Source: Candidatus Muproteobacteria bacterium RIFCSPHIGHO2_01_FULL_65_16 (GTDB lineage Bacteria; Pseudomonadota; Gammaproteobacteria; Acidiferrobacterales; Sulfurifustaceae). From it: DNA of 8,224 nucleotides. The position numbers and the translations under genes were made by a program. Below, piece after piece: positions 1-6,578 of this stretch. Every line of letters starts with the position of its first letter. Position 1 is the stretch's first letter. The DNA lies in the NCBI GenBank assembly GCA_001785175.1, contig MFSY01000055.1, positions 1 to 8,224 of the forward strand, in the 5' to 3' direction. The notes under the pieces are model-generated. The model searched no databases. It was not told the DNA's origin and saw nothing but the letters and a program-made list of their open reading frames with translations.

Positions 1-1420
1 CGTCACCGGCGAAACGAGGCAGATAGTGCCTAGTGATCGCCTTGGAGACATCCAGAGGCTCTTCGTCGTGAAGGGCATAGTAATAGCCCATCACCCCCTG
101 TAGTTCGGGAAACTCACCGACCATCTCAGTGAGAAGGTCGGCCTTACACAAATATGCAGCGCGCTCGACCACCTGCGTGTCGGTCTTGAGCTTTCCTGCG
201 ATCGCTATCGCGAGCTTCTGGATGCGTTGCACTCGCTCAAGCTGGCTACCGAGCTTGTTATGGTAGACGACATCCGCCAGGCGCGGGACGCGGTCCGCGA
301 GCTTCGTTTTCCGGTCCTGTTCATAGAAGAACTTGGCGTCCGCGAGGCGCGCGCGCAGCACGCGGGCATTGCCGTTGATGATGTTATCGGGCTTGCCCGT
401 TTCGAGATTGCTGACCAGCAGATACTTCGGCAGCAATTCGGCTTTCTCGCTCATCAACGCGAAATACTTCTGGTTCTTCTGCATCGTAAGGCCGATGCAC
501 TGTGTCGGCACCTCGAGGAACTCCCGTTCGAATTCGCCGGCGTAGACCGCCGGCCACTCGACCAGCGCGGTTACTTCGTCAAGCAGCTCTTCATTGGCAC
601 CAAGAATCGTTTGTGCCACAAAAATCCGCTGACTGAATTCCTCGTCCTCTTTACTCGTAGAGTCTGTCACATCCCAGGATTGCGGCAGAAAGACGTGGGC
701 CTTCATTCCCTTGGACGCGGTGCGCAATTGTTTCTCGACCACCTTGCGCCGCTCCTCGAAGCTCGCGAGCACCTTGCCGGTCTTGCGCAGGATATCAGCG
801 TACTTGTCGGCGCGGGTGATGGCGATCGGTCTTTTGCTCAAAAACCGATGGCCGAGCGTCTTGTTGCCGCTCTTGAGGCCGAGCACCGTTCCCAGCACGA
901 CCCTGGAGCCGTGCAGCATCACGAGCCCGTGCACCGGGCGCACGAACTGCGCCTCGCCGTCACCCCAGCGCATGAGCTTGGCGATCGGAAGCTTCTTGAG
1001 AGTTGCCTCGACTACACCGGCTAGATGGCTTTTGAGCGGCTCGCCCTTTTGCTTGAAGCGGTAAGCAAACTGTTCACCTTTGTCGCCCTTCACTCGTTCG
1101 AGCTTGCCGACCTCGACGCCACAGGATTTTGCAAAGCCGAGCAGCGCCGAGGTGGGCTGCCCGCTGGCATCGAGTCCGGCGCTTACCGACGGCCCTTTAC
1201 GCTCACCCACGAGATCGATTTGCTTGTCACGCACACTTGTGATGCGTACGGCGAGACGCCGTGGTGTTGCGTAAAGTTGAATTTGACTGGTCGCGCTTTC
1301 GAGAAACCTTAAGCCCCTAAGTAACTCGAACAACGACTGACCAAACGCCTCAGACAGTCGCTTGAGCGACTTTGGCGGCAGCTCCTCGGTCAGGAGCTCG
1401 ACCAGCAGGCTCTCGGCCAT
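1..1420 (-). CDS. glyS: Glycyl-tRNA synthetase beta subunit, partial (C-terminus beyond left edge)
   Basis: Beta subunit of the bacterial alpha2-beta2 glycyl-tRNA synthetase, a cytoplasmic enzyme that charges tRNA-Gly. The beta chain supplies tRNA binding. Translating the minus strand from the ATG at 1420-1418 gives an uninterrupted frame of 473 codons to the window edge, beginning MAESLLVELLTEELPPKSL, which matches the family N-terminus. Other conserved family stretches are visible: LYATPRRLAVRI near residue 50, LPIAKLMRWG and FVRPVH further in, CKADLLTEMVGEFPELQGVM around residues 425-444, and ITRHYLPRFAGD at the edge. The usual length is about 690 residues, so roughly the last 215, including the anticodon-binding part, are missing. 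The start lies 3 nt after the glyQ stop, so translation is probably coupled; the GGGGC ahead of it is a weak ribosome site. The gene looks less GC-rich than glyQ and uses TTA and TTG leucine codons. Identity is very secure. Confidence 0.95.
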   Translation of the reverse strand, partial: MAESLLVELLTEELPPKSLKRLSEAFGQSLFELLRGLRFLESATSQIQLYATPRRLAVRITSVRDKQIDLVGERKGPSVSAGLDASGQPTSALLGFAKSCGVEVGKLERVKGDKGEQFAYRFKQKGEPLKSHLAGVVEATLKKLPIAKLMRWGDGEAQFVRPVHGLVMLHGSRVVLGTVLGLKSGNKTLGHRFLSKRPIAITRADKYADILRKTGKVLASFEERRKVVEKQLRTASKGMKAHVFLPQSWDVTDSTSKEDEEFSQRIFVAQTILGANEELLDEVTALVEWPAVYAGEFEREFLEVPTQCIGLTMQKNQKYFALMSEKAELLPKYLLVSNLETGKPDNIINGNARVLRARLADAKFFYEQDRKTKLADRVPRLADVVYHNKLGSQLERVQRIQKLAIAIAGKLKTDTQVVERAAYLCKADLLTEMVGEFPELQGVMGYYYALHDEEPLDVSKAITRHYLPRFAGD

Positions 1421-1423
1421 GGC

Positions 1424-2323
<900 letters not shown>

Positions 2324-2355
2324 GGGATCGCCGGCTGCGTGATATTTTGGCCGCC

Positions 2356-2384
2356 AGTATACCCCGTCCCCGCGCGGCGGTGCA
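2356..2384 (-). promoter_or_regulatory. Candidate sigma-70 promoter for glyQ-glyS
   Basis: Read on the minus strand, TATACT (2361-2356) matches the -10 consensus at 5 of 6 bases. It lies 17 nt after TGCACC (2384-2379), a weak -35 hexamer matching at 3 of 6. Transcription would start near 2350, leaving a leader of about 25 nt before the GTG of glyQ. The 84-nt gap between mtgA and glyQ contains no terminator-like hairpin, so read-through from mtgA is also possible. Confidence 0.5.
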
Positions 2385-2407
2385 CGGAACGGGCGTTGGG
2401 GGGAACC

Positions 2408-3256
2408 TTAGATCTGCGTCGTTTCTGGGGCGGCGCGCTCGCCGCCCGCCGGCGACCGGTCCTCGCTGGCGGGCACAAGCGCGTCCGCGCCGGTCATGGC
2501 GTCGGCGGCGTCGCCGGGATAGAGCGTCAGCAGGCGGAGCACGCGCTGGTAACGCTTATCAAACGACTGGGTGCGCGTGACGGGATTGTTTTTCACCGGG
2601 CTCGGAAGGGTGGCGGCGAGCTCGGCCGCGCGCGTCGGCGACAGCCGCTCCACGTTCACCCCCCAGTAGGCCTGCGCCGCGGCCTGCACGCCGTAGATCC
2701 CCTGCCCGAACTCGGCGACGTTGAGATATATCTCCAGGATGCGGTGCTTGCTCAGGTTCTGCTCCATGCCCCAGGTCAGGATCAGCTCGTGCCACTTGCG
2801 CAGCGGATTGCGCGACGAGCTCAGGAACAGGTTCTTCACCGTTTGTTGCGAGAGCGTGCTGCCGCCGGCGGCCAGCCGCCCCTCCGTGAAGTTGAGGTCC
2901 ATCGCCTCCTTGAACGCGATCAGATCGAAGCCGCTGTGCTCGTAGAACCGACTGTCCTCGGCGAGGATCACGGCGCGGATCAGATACTTGGGAACGGCCG
3001 AAAGCGGCACCGGCTGCCAGCGCAGCGGCGGCAGGTCCCGATGCTCGCGGTGCTCGCGCTGGTAGTCGCCGATGAAGCCGGACTTCGGCACCGGCCCGGC
3101 GGCGATCTGCTTCCAGTCCGGCCAGGTGACGGCGAGATAAAAAAGATCCACGATCAACAGGATCAACAATAAACGGAAACCCAAGTGCAGCAGCGCGATC
3201 AGGCGCCCGAGGCGGGCGCCGAGACCGTTTCCTGCCCGGTATCTGCTCCAAAACAT
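2408..3256 (-). CDS. mtgA: Monofunctional biosynthetic peptidoglycan glycosyltransferase
   Basis: A GT51 enzyme that polymerises lipid II into glycan strands at the periplasmic face of the inner membrane, without a transpeptidase domain. It has 282 residues; MtgA proteins are usually about 230-250. A basic N-terminus is followed by one membrane anchor (about 23-44, rich in Leu and Ile). The catalytic domain carries the GT51 motifs in order: ILAEDSRFYEHSGFD (97-111, catalytic Glu100), GGSTLSQQTVKNLFL (131-145), RKWHE (153-157, second acidic residue Glu157) and HRILEIYLNVAEFGQGIYG (171-189). A tail of about 35 residues after position 247, rich in Ala, Glu and Pro, is longer than usual and looks disordered. 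The ATG at 3256 places the anchor correctly, but no good ribosome site precedes it. It lies upstream of glyQ on the same strand; no functional link is implied. Confidence 0.96.
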   Translation of the reverse strand: MFWSRYRAGNGLGARLGRLIALLHLGFRLLLILLIVDLFYLAVTWPDWKQIAAGPVPKSGFIGDYQREHREHRDLPPLRWQPVPLSAVPKYLIRAVILAEDSRFYEHSGFDLIAFKEAMDLNFTEGRLAAGGSTLSQQTVKNLFLSSSRNPLRKWHELILTWGMEQNLSKHRILEIYLNVAEFGQGIYGVQAAAQAYWGVNVERLSPTRAAELAATLPSPVKNNPVTRTQSFDKRYQRVLRLLTLYPGDAADAMTGADALVPASEDRSPAGGERAAPETTQI

Positions 3257-3280
3257 TTGTGACTGTCCGATGAAAACAAG

Positions 3281-3305
3281 CGGCGCGCCGTGAGGCGGCG
3301 CGCCG
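3281..3305. repeat. Paired CGGCGCGCCG palindromes upstream of mtgA
   Basis: The 10-bp self-palindrome CGGCGCGCCG occurs at 3281-3290 and again at 3296-3305, separated by TGAGG. The copies can pair with each other into a 10-bp stem with a 5-nt loop, 25-49 nt before the mtgA start. On the minus strand the stem is followed by CTTGTTTTC, so it could hinder transcription or translation of mtgA, or be a double operator. Its role is unknown. Confidence 0.6.
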
Positions 3306-3362
3306 GCTATTGGTTAACTGTTTTTTCCACCGCCGCCGACCTCCGGCCATGCGATGTGCCTT

Positions 3363-3386
3363 GCGCGGATGAATTCATCCCCGCGC
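3363..3386. promoter_or_regulatory. Perfect 14-bp palindrome, possible operator
   Basis: GGATGAATTCATCC (3367-3380) is a perfect palindrome. It is flanked by GCGC at 3363-3366 and GCGC at 3383-3386, offset by two extra C, so the symmetry extends to about 24 nt. It lies about 110-130 nt upstream of the mtgA start. A dimeric repressor or activator site is one reading; no specific regulator can be named. Confidence 0.35.
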
Positions 3387-3598
3387 TGGCGGACGCCATT
3401 TTAACCCATACTCGGATAATGGCGCCCGCCCACGACCCGCGTCCCGCTTAGTCCACCGCAAGGCCGTCGAGGACCGCGCGGCGATGGACTTTCCCGGAGC
3501 TTTTCGCTATCGTCCTTCACGTGTTTCGGTCCATCGTCCGAACCACCGCTAGGAGACACCGGCCCAAAGAAGCCGGGGCGCGAAATATTACACGATTT

Positions 3599-3626
3599 AA
3601 CGGGCCCGCATGGGCCCGTTTTATTT
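3599..3626 (+). terminator. Orphan rho-independent terminator
   Basis: AACGGGCCC (3599-3607), loop GCAT, GGGCCCGTT (3612-3620), then TTATTT. The 9-bp GC-rich stem with a U-rich tail points to termination on the plus strand; the minus-strand side has no T-tract. There is no plus-strand gene upstream within the window, so it either ends an unrecognised short transcript or is a relic. Confidence 0.7.
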
Positions 3627-3668
3627 ACGGGTTTGAACCGCGCCACCCCGCGCGCCGCCTGCATCCTA

Positions 3669-3837
3669 TTAGCAGGCTGCTGAAAAACTCGTTTTTCAGC
3701 AGCCTGCGGTGCGGTCGAGGGACCGACCGCCATTTTTCAAACACCCAAGTGTTTGAAAAATGGAGCAAAGCAAAAATCGCATTTTTGCTTTGCGTGACTG
3801 AAAAAGTCCTGGATGGACTTTTTCAGCAACCTGTTAG
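3669..3837. mobile_element. MITE-like element of five tandem hairpins with terminal inverted repeats
   Basis: The outer ends are imperfect inverted repeats: TAGCAGGCTGCTGAAAAA (3670-3687) against the reverse complement of 3819-3836, TAACAGGTTGCTGAAAAA, 16 of 18 matching. TTAG is present at both boundaries (3669-3672 and 3834-3837) and may include a short target duplication. Inside are five consecutive near-perfect hairpins: 3672-3707 (17 bp, loop TC), 3711-3730 (7 bp), 3730-3763 (15 bp, loop CCAA), 3765-3793 (13 bp, loop CGC) and 3798-3826 (12 bp, loop TGGAT). There is no coding capacity, so any movement would need a transposase from elsewhere. Such CAGGCTGCTGAAAAA-type ends look like those of insertion sequences, but I cannot name the parent family. 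It sits 50 nt before the PP-loop gene and makes that frame look open much further upstream than the real gene. Confidence 0.75.
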
Positions 3838-3886
3838 AACCGGGGCGTGTCCCGGCCGCGGGTTTGGGCTACTATTCCAGTCCCCG

Positions 3887-4963
3887 ATGTCAACCGCCGC
3901 TTCCAGCACCATGAGCACCGTGTCAACCCCGCGCAAGGCCGTGGCCCTCATCTCCGGCGGCCTGGATTCGCTGCTGGCCGCGCGCGTCGTCCTCGACCAG
4001 GGCGTCCACGTCGAGGGCATCAACTTCTACACCGGCTTCTGCGTCGAGGGTCACACCCACGCCATCCGCCGCGAGCACCAGCACAAGCCCAAGCGCAACA
4101 ACGCCCTCTGGGCCGCCGGTCAGCTCGGCATCAAGCTGCACATCATCGAGGTCATCGAGGAGTACAAGGACATCGTCATCAACCCCAGGCACGGCTACGG
4201 GGCCAATCTCAACCCCTGTCTCGACTGCAAGATATTCATGCTGCGCAAGGCGCGCGAGTGGATGGAGGCGAACGGCTTCGATTTCATCATCACCGGCGAG
4301 GTCCTGGGCCAGCGCCCGATGTCGCAGCGGCGCGACACGCTCCCGGTGGTGGCGCGCGACTCGGGCGCCTGCGACCGGCTGCTGCGGCCGCTGTGCGCCC
4401 GGCTCCTGCCGCCCACGCTCCCCGAGCGCGAGGGCTGGGTGAATCGCGAGCGGCTCCATGATTTCAACGGGCGCAGTCGCAAGCCGCAGATCGCGCTGGC
4501 GGAGCAATACGGCTTTCACGACTACGCCCAGCCCGCGGGCGGCTGCTGCTTCCTCACCCACGAGCAGTATTCGCACAAGCTCGCCGATTTCTGGCGCGCG
4601 CGCGGCGAGAAGCGCTACGAGCTCGACGACATCATGCTGCTCAAGGTCGGCCGGCACCTGCGCCCGCGCCCGCATTTCAAGCTCATCGTCGGGCGCGACG
4701 AGGGCGAGAACAATTTTCTCAGCGGCTATCGCGGCCGGTTCGTCCATCTCGCCGCCACCAGTCACGCCGGGCCGCTGGTGCTGCTCGACGGCCGCGCCGA
4801 CGACGACGACCTCGATCTCGCCGCGCGCCTCACGGCGCGCTTCGGCCAGGGGCGCACCGCCGAGCGCGTGGCCGTGGTGGTCACGGACACGCAGGGCAGC
4901 GAGCACACACTCGAGGTGGCACCGCTGCCGGCGGATGAAATACCGGAAACCTGGTATCTCTAA
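3887..4963 (+). CDS. PP-loop ATPase, thiouridine synthase-like, with NFACT-R-like C-terminal region
   Basis: Predicted tRNA sulfur-transferase of the ThiI/MnmA-like PP-loop group, acting in the cytoplasm. These enzymes adenylate a uridine in tRNA and replace its oxygen with sulfur. The 358 residues contain the ATP-binding PP-loop SGGLDS (23-28), a Cys pair in NPCLDCKIFMLRKA (109-122, Cys111 and Cys114), the conserved TGEVLGQRPMSQRRDTL (136-152), NGRSRKPQ (194-201) and PAGGCCFLT (216-224, Cys220 and Cys221). From about 243 the protein changes character (RYELDDIMLLKVGRHLRP, then HFKLIVGRDEGENNFL). This recalls the NFACT-R RNA-binding domain that I remember being fused to such PP-loop proteins; the fusion is recalled knowledge, not tested. 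There is no rhodanese or THUMP domain, so it is not classical ThiI. Starts at 3887 (used here) or 3911 (MSTVSTPRK, 350 residues) are both possible; neither has a Shine-Dalgarno. A weak -10 (TACTAT, 3870-3875) would favour 3911. tusA follows after a foldback repeat and would be a natural sulfur donor. The target nucleotide is unknown. Confidence 0.85.
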   Translation: MSTAASSTMSTVSTPRKAVALISGGLDSLLAARVVLDQGVHVEGINFYTGFCVEGHTHAIRREHQHKPKRNNALWAAGQLGIKLHIIEVIEEYKDIVINPRHGYGANLNPCLDCKIFMLRKAREWMEANGFDFIITGEVLGQRPMSQRRDTLPVVARDSGACDRLLRPLCARLLPPTLPEREGWVNRERLHDFNGRSRKPQIALAEQYGFHDYAQPAGGCCFLTHEQYSHKLADFWRARGEKRYELDDIMLLKVGRHLRPRPHFKLIVGRDEGENNFLSGYRGRFVHLAATSHAGPLVLLDGRADDDDLDLAARLTARFGQGRTAERVAVVVTDTQGSEHTLEVAPLPADEIPETWYL

Positions 4964-4967
4964 ACGT

Positions 4968-5060
4968 GAAAAAGCCCAACACAGAGGCGCGGAGACGCGG
5001 AGGGGAAACCCTCTTGAGTCTTTCTCTGCGCCTTTGCGCCTCTGCGTTGGGCCGTTTTTT
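4968..5060. repeat. Foldback repeat with terminator character between PP-loop gene and tusA
   Basis: GCCCAAC (4974-4980) pairs with GTTGGGC (5046-5052). The next roughly 22 bases, 4981-5003, pair imperfectly with 5023-5045, giving a long hairpin with a loop of about 20 nt. A T-run follows on the plus strand (GTTTTTT, 5054-5060) and a run of A precedes it (4969-4973), so it could terminate transcription in either direction. The 22 nt at 4982-5003 recur exactly at 8150-8171 after glnA, showing a dispersed repeat. The GCAGAGGCGC-type motif resembles intergenic repeats common in several environmental bacteria. Confidence 0.8.
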
Positions 5061-5069
5061 GCCGCCCGC

Positions 5070-5300
5070 ATGAGTCACCACGAACTCGACGCCCGCCACC
5101 TGCTGTGCCCGATGCCGGTGATACGCGCCCAGCAGCAAGTGGCGCGGCTGCGCCCCGGCGACACGCTCGTGGTGCGCGCGACGGACCCGGGGGCGCTGCA
5201 CGACATCCCGGCCTGGTGCCGGCTGCACGGCCACGAGGTCCTGGCCACGACGACCGAAAGCGGCGAGGTGCGCGTGACCCTGCGCGTCGGCAACCAATGA
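5070..5300 (+). CDS. tusA: TusA-family sulfur carrier protein
   Basis: Small cytoplasmic sulfur carrier. In the known pathway TusA takes persulfide sulfur from a cysteine desulfurase and passes it toward tRNA thiolation; relatives serve molybdenum cofactor synthesis and sulfur oxidation. The 76 residues match the family length of about 75-82. The signature is the early LDARHLLCPMPVIRA (6-20): Cys13 starts the CPxP motif and is the persulfide-bearing residue. Next comes the typical LRPGDTLVVRATDPGALHDIPAWC (27-50) with an acidic DP turn, and a final strand EVRVTLRV. The ATG at 5070 gives the canonical N-terminus; no ribosome site is visible. The stop overlaps the start of the transporter gene by 4 nt (ATGA), so the two are translationally coupled. 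Which TusA role applies cannot be decided from sequence; the upstream PP-loop gene favours tRNA thiolation. Confidence 0.92.
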   Translation: MSHHELDARHLLCPMPVIRAQQQVARLRPGDTLVVRATDPGALHDIPAWCRLHGHEVLATTTESGEVRVTLRVGNQ

Positions 5301-6466
5301 GCGGGACGACGCCGCACACCATGCTCGACGCCTCCGACCCGGGGCGCTACGAGGCCGGCCGGCGCGTGACGCTGGTGAGCATCGGGGCCAACCTGGTGCT
5401 GACCCTGGCCCAGATCGTCATCGGCGTCATCGGCAACTCGCAGGCGCTGGTCGCGGACGGCATGCACACCCTGTCCGACCTGATCACCGACTTCATGGTG
5501 CTGTTCGCGCTCAAATTCGGGCGCAAGGCGGCGGACGCGGAACATCCCTACGGGCACGGGCGCATCGAGACGGCCGTGACCATGCTGCTCGGCGCCATCC
5601 TCACCGCCGTCGCGGTCGGCATCACGCTGCGCGCCGGCATGCGCCTCGGCGCGGCCGAGGCGTTCATCACGCCGGCGGTCGCCACCCTGTGGGTGGCCGT
5701 CGTCACGCTGTTCGCCAAGGAGGCGCTGTTCCACTACACCATGCGCGTCGCCGTGCGTTACGACTCCAACATGCTGCGCGCCAACGCCTGGCACCATCGC
5801 TCGGACGCCATCTCGTCGCTGATCGTGGTCGTGGGCATCGGCGGCAGCCTGTTCGGCTTCGTCTATCTCGATTCCGTCGCCGCCATCGTCGTCGCCTTCA
5901 TGGTGGCGAAGGTCGGGGTTGACCTCACGTGGCAGGCGCTGCGCGAACTGGTGGACACCGCCCTGGCGCAGGAGGACATCGAGGCCATCCGCCGGACCAT
6001 TCTCACGACCGGCGGGGTGAAGGCGCTGCACCTGCTGCGCACCCGGCGCGTCGGCGGCAGGGCGCTGGTGGACGTGCACATCATCGTGGACGAGCGCCTG
6101 AGCGTGACCGAGGGCCATCAGATCAGCGAGACCGTGCGCGCGCGGCTGATGAATGAGATCACCCGGGTCGCGGATGCCATGGTGCACATTGACACCGAGG
6201 AGGACATCAGCGGGCCCACCTGCCTCGACCTGCCGCTGCGGGACGAGGTGCTGAAACGTCTGGAGCGCTACTTTAAGGACATCCCCGCGGCGCGCCGGAT
6301 CGAGCGCGTCACTTTGCACTACATCGAGAGGCACATTGACCTTGAGCTGCTGCTACCGCTCGCCGCCGTGGCCGACGCCGCCGAGGCCGGGAGGCTGGTC
6401 GCACGGCTCAAGGCCGCCGTCGGCAAGGACGAGTACATCGGGACGCTCGACGTCCATTTTCATTGA
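5297..6466 (+). CDS. Cation diffusion facilitator (CDF) metal transporter with extended C-terminus
   Basis: Inner-membrane divalent metal/proton antiporter that exports Zn, Fe or similar ions. Of 389 residues, about 1-210 form six membrane segments (about 24-46, 51-74, 94-115, 126-145, 172-190, 193-210). The metal site uses His57 and Asp61 (HTLSD, second segment) and His166 and Asp170 (HHRSD, fifth). This HD-HD set is usual in zinc-selective members, whereas E. coli FieF has DD-HD. HPYGHGR (83-89) is the conserved loop. The cytoplasmic domain (about 215-300) ends near VHIDTEED. A further 85 residues follow, longer than the usual protein of about 300. They again look like an alpha-beta CDF cytoplasmic domain (RVTLHYIERHIDLELLLPL, ending TLDVHFH), which suggests a duplicated domain. 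The ATG overlaps the tusA stop; ATG 5321 is an alternative but loses the coupling. The stop precedes the glnA control region directly. The substrate is inferred, not proven. Confidence 0.92.
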   Translation: MSGTTPHTMLDASDPGRYEAGRRVTLVSIGANLVLTLAQIVIGVIGNSQALVADGMHTLSDLITDFMVLFALKFGRKAADAEHPYGHGRIETAVTMLLGAILTAVAVGITLRAGMRLGAAEAFITPAVATLWVAVVTLFAKEALFHYTMRVAVRYDSNMLRANAWHHRSDAISSLIVVVGIGGSLFGFVYLDSVAAIVVAFMVAKVGVDLTWQALRELVDTALAQEDIEAIRRTILTTGGVKALHLLRTRRVGGRALVDVHIIVDERLSVTEGHQISETVRARLMNEITRVADAMVHIDTEEDISGPTCLDLPLRDEVLKRLERYFKDIPAARRIERVTLHYIERHIDLELLLPLAAVADAAEAGRLVARLKAAVGKDEYIGTLDVHFH

Positions 6467-6469
6467 GTG

Positions 6470-6486
6470 CGCACTATAATAGTGCG
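6470..6486. promoter_or_regulatory. NtrC-like binding site 1 upstream of glnA
   Basis: CGCACT-ATAAT-AGTGCG is perfectly symmetric in its arms and matches the NtrC consensus TGCACY-N5-RGTGCA at 10 of 12 arm positions. It lies just after the transporter stop, about 127 nt before the predicted sigma-54 transcription start, and its centre is 30 bp (about three helical turns) from site 2. This spacing is typical of a glnA enhancer. Confidence 0.72.
6475..6480 (+). promoter_or_regulatory. Perfect TATAAT -10 box embedded in NtrC-like site 1
   Basis: TATAAT forms the centre of NtrC-like site 1. No good -35 hexamer lies 16-18 nt upstream (GTCCAT at 6452-6457 is poor). If active, this would be a sigma-70 promoter repressed by NtrC binding, like the known arrangement at E. 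coli glnAp1. It may also be just the A/T core of the operator. Confidence 0.4.
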
Positions 6487-6499
6487 GCATCATTTAAGG

Positions 6500-6516
6500 C
6501 GCACCATTTAGGAGCA
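6500..6516. promoter_or_regulatory. NtrC-like binding site 2 upstream of glnA
   Basis: CGCACC-ATTTA-GGAGCA matches TGCACY-N5-RGTGCA at 10 of 12 arm positions. It lies about 97 nt before the predicted sigma-54 start, close to the position of the strong NtrC site at E. coli glnA. Its arms are less symmetric than those of site 1. Confidence 0.65.
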
Positions 6517-6544
6517 CTCGTTACGACGGCACCTTACATAAAAG

Positions 6545-6572
6545 GCCGAAAAACGCGTCCTTCGGCTTATTT
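6545..6572 (+). terminator. Weak terminator-like hairpin between the transporter and glnA
   Basis: GCCGAA (6545-6550) and TTCGGC (6561-6566) form a 6-bp stem with a 10-nt loop, followed by TTATTT. It could end transcripts from tusA and the transporter before glnA. It would be marginal as a terminator. Confidence 0.35.
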
Positions 6573-6578
6573 CCCCGC

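Larger units (their letters stand above)
3257..3886. other. Divergent intergenic region, no convincing protein gene
   Basis: 630 nt lie between the divergent starts of mtgA and the PP-loop gene. Open frames exist on both strands but have no recognisable motifs, no ribosome sites, and run through hairpin repeats. The region holds palindromes near mtgA (3281-3305, 3363-3386), an orphan plus-strand terminator (3599-3626) and a MITE-like element (3669-3837). Between 3430 and 3597 there is an unassigned, possibly structured stretch: GATGGAC at 3483-3489 can pair with GTCCATC at 3530-3536. No strong sigma-70 promoter was found for mtgA. For the plus-strand gene there is only a weak -10, TACTAT at 3870-3875. 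Confidence 0.7.

Noticed and set aside
3484..3552. 22-codon plus-strand frame (MDFPGAFRYRPSRVSV...) as a leader peptide
   Set aside because: No Shine-Dalgarno, no promoter and no regulatory logic visible; this length is expected by chance.
3430..3600. RNase P RNA, tmRNA, SRP RNA or a glycine riboswitch
   Set aside because: GGAAAGTCC on the minus strand recalls RNase P, but the surrounding conserved segments are absent; no tmRNA CCA end, SRP core or glycine-riboswitch motifs were found.
3401..3733. 110-codon minus-strand frame upstream of mtgA
   Set aside because: Part of its product looks mildly protein-like (DDGPKHVKDDSEKLRE), but it starts inside the hairpin element, crosses the terminator hairpin, has no ribosome site and no recognisable family.
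3669..3837. CRISPR array or attachment site
   Set aside because: The units are different self-complementary hairpins, not identical direct repeats with spacers, and there are no cas genes or tRNA.
3521..3886. Upstream extension of the PP-loop gene frame to an ATG at 3521
   Set aside because: The extra 122 codons run through the orphan terminator and the hairpin element and have no similarity to the family, whose N-terminus begins just before SGGLDS.
3923..5071. Long minus-strand open frame opposite the PP-loop gene, and a similar one at 5075-6334 opposite the transporter
   Set aside because: Shadow composition with no motifs; the plus-strand products carry clear family signatures.
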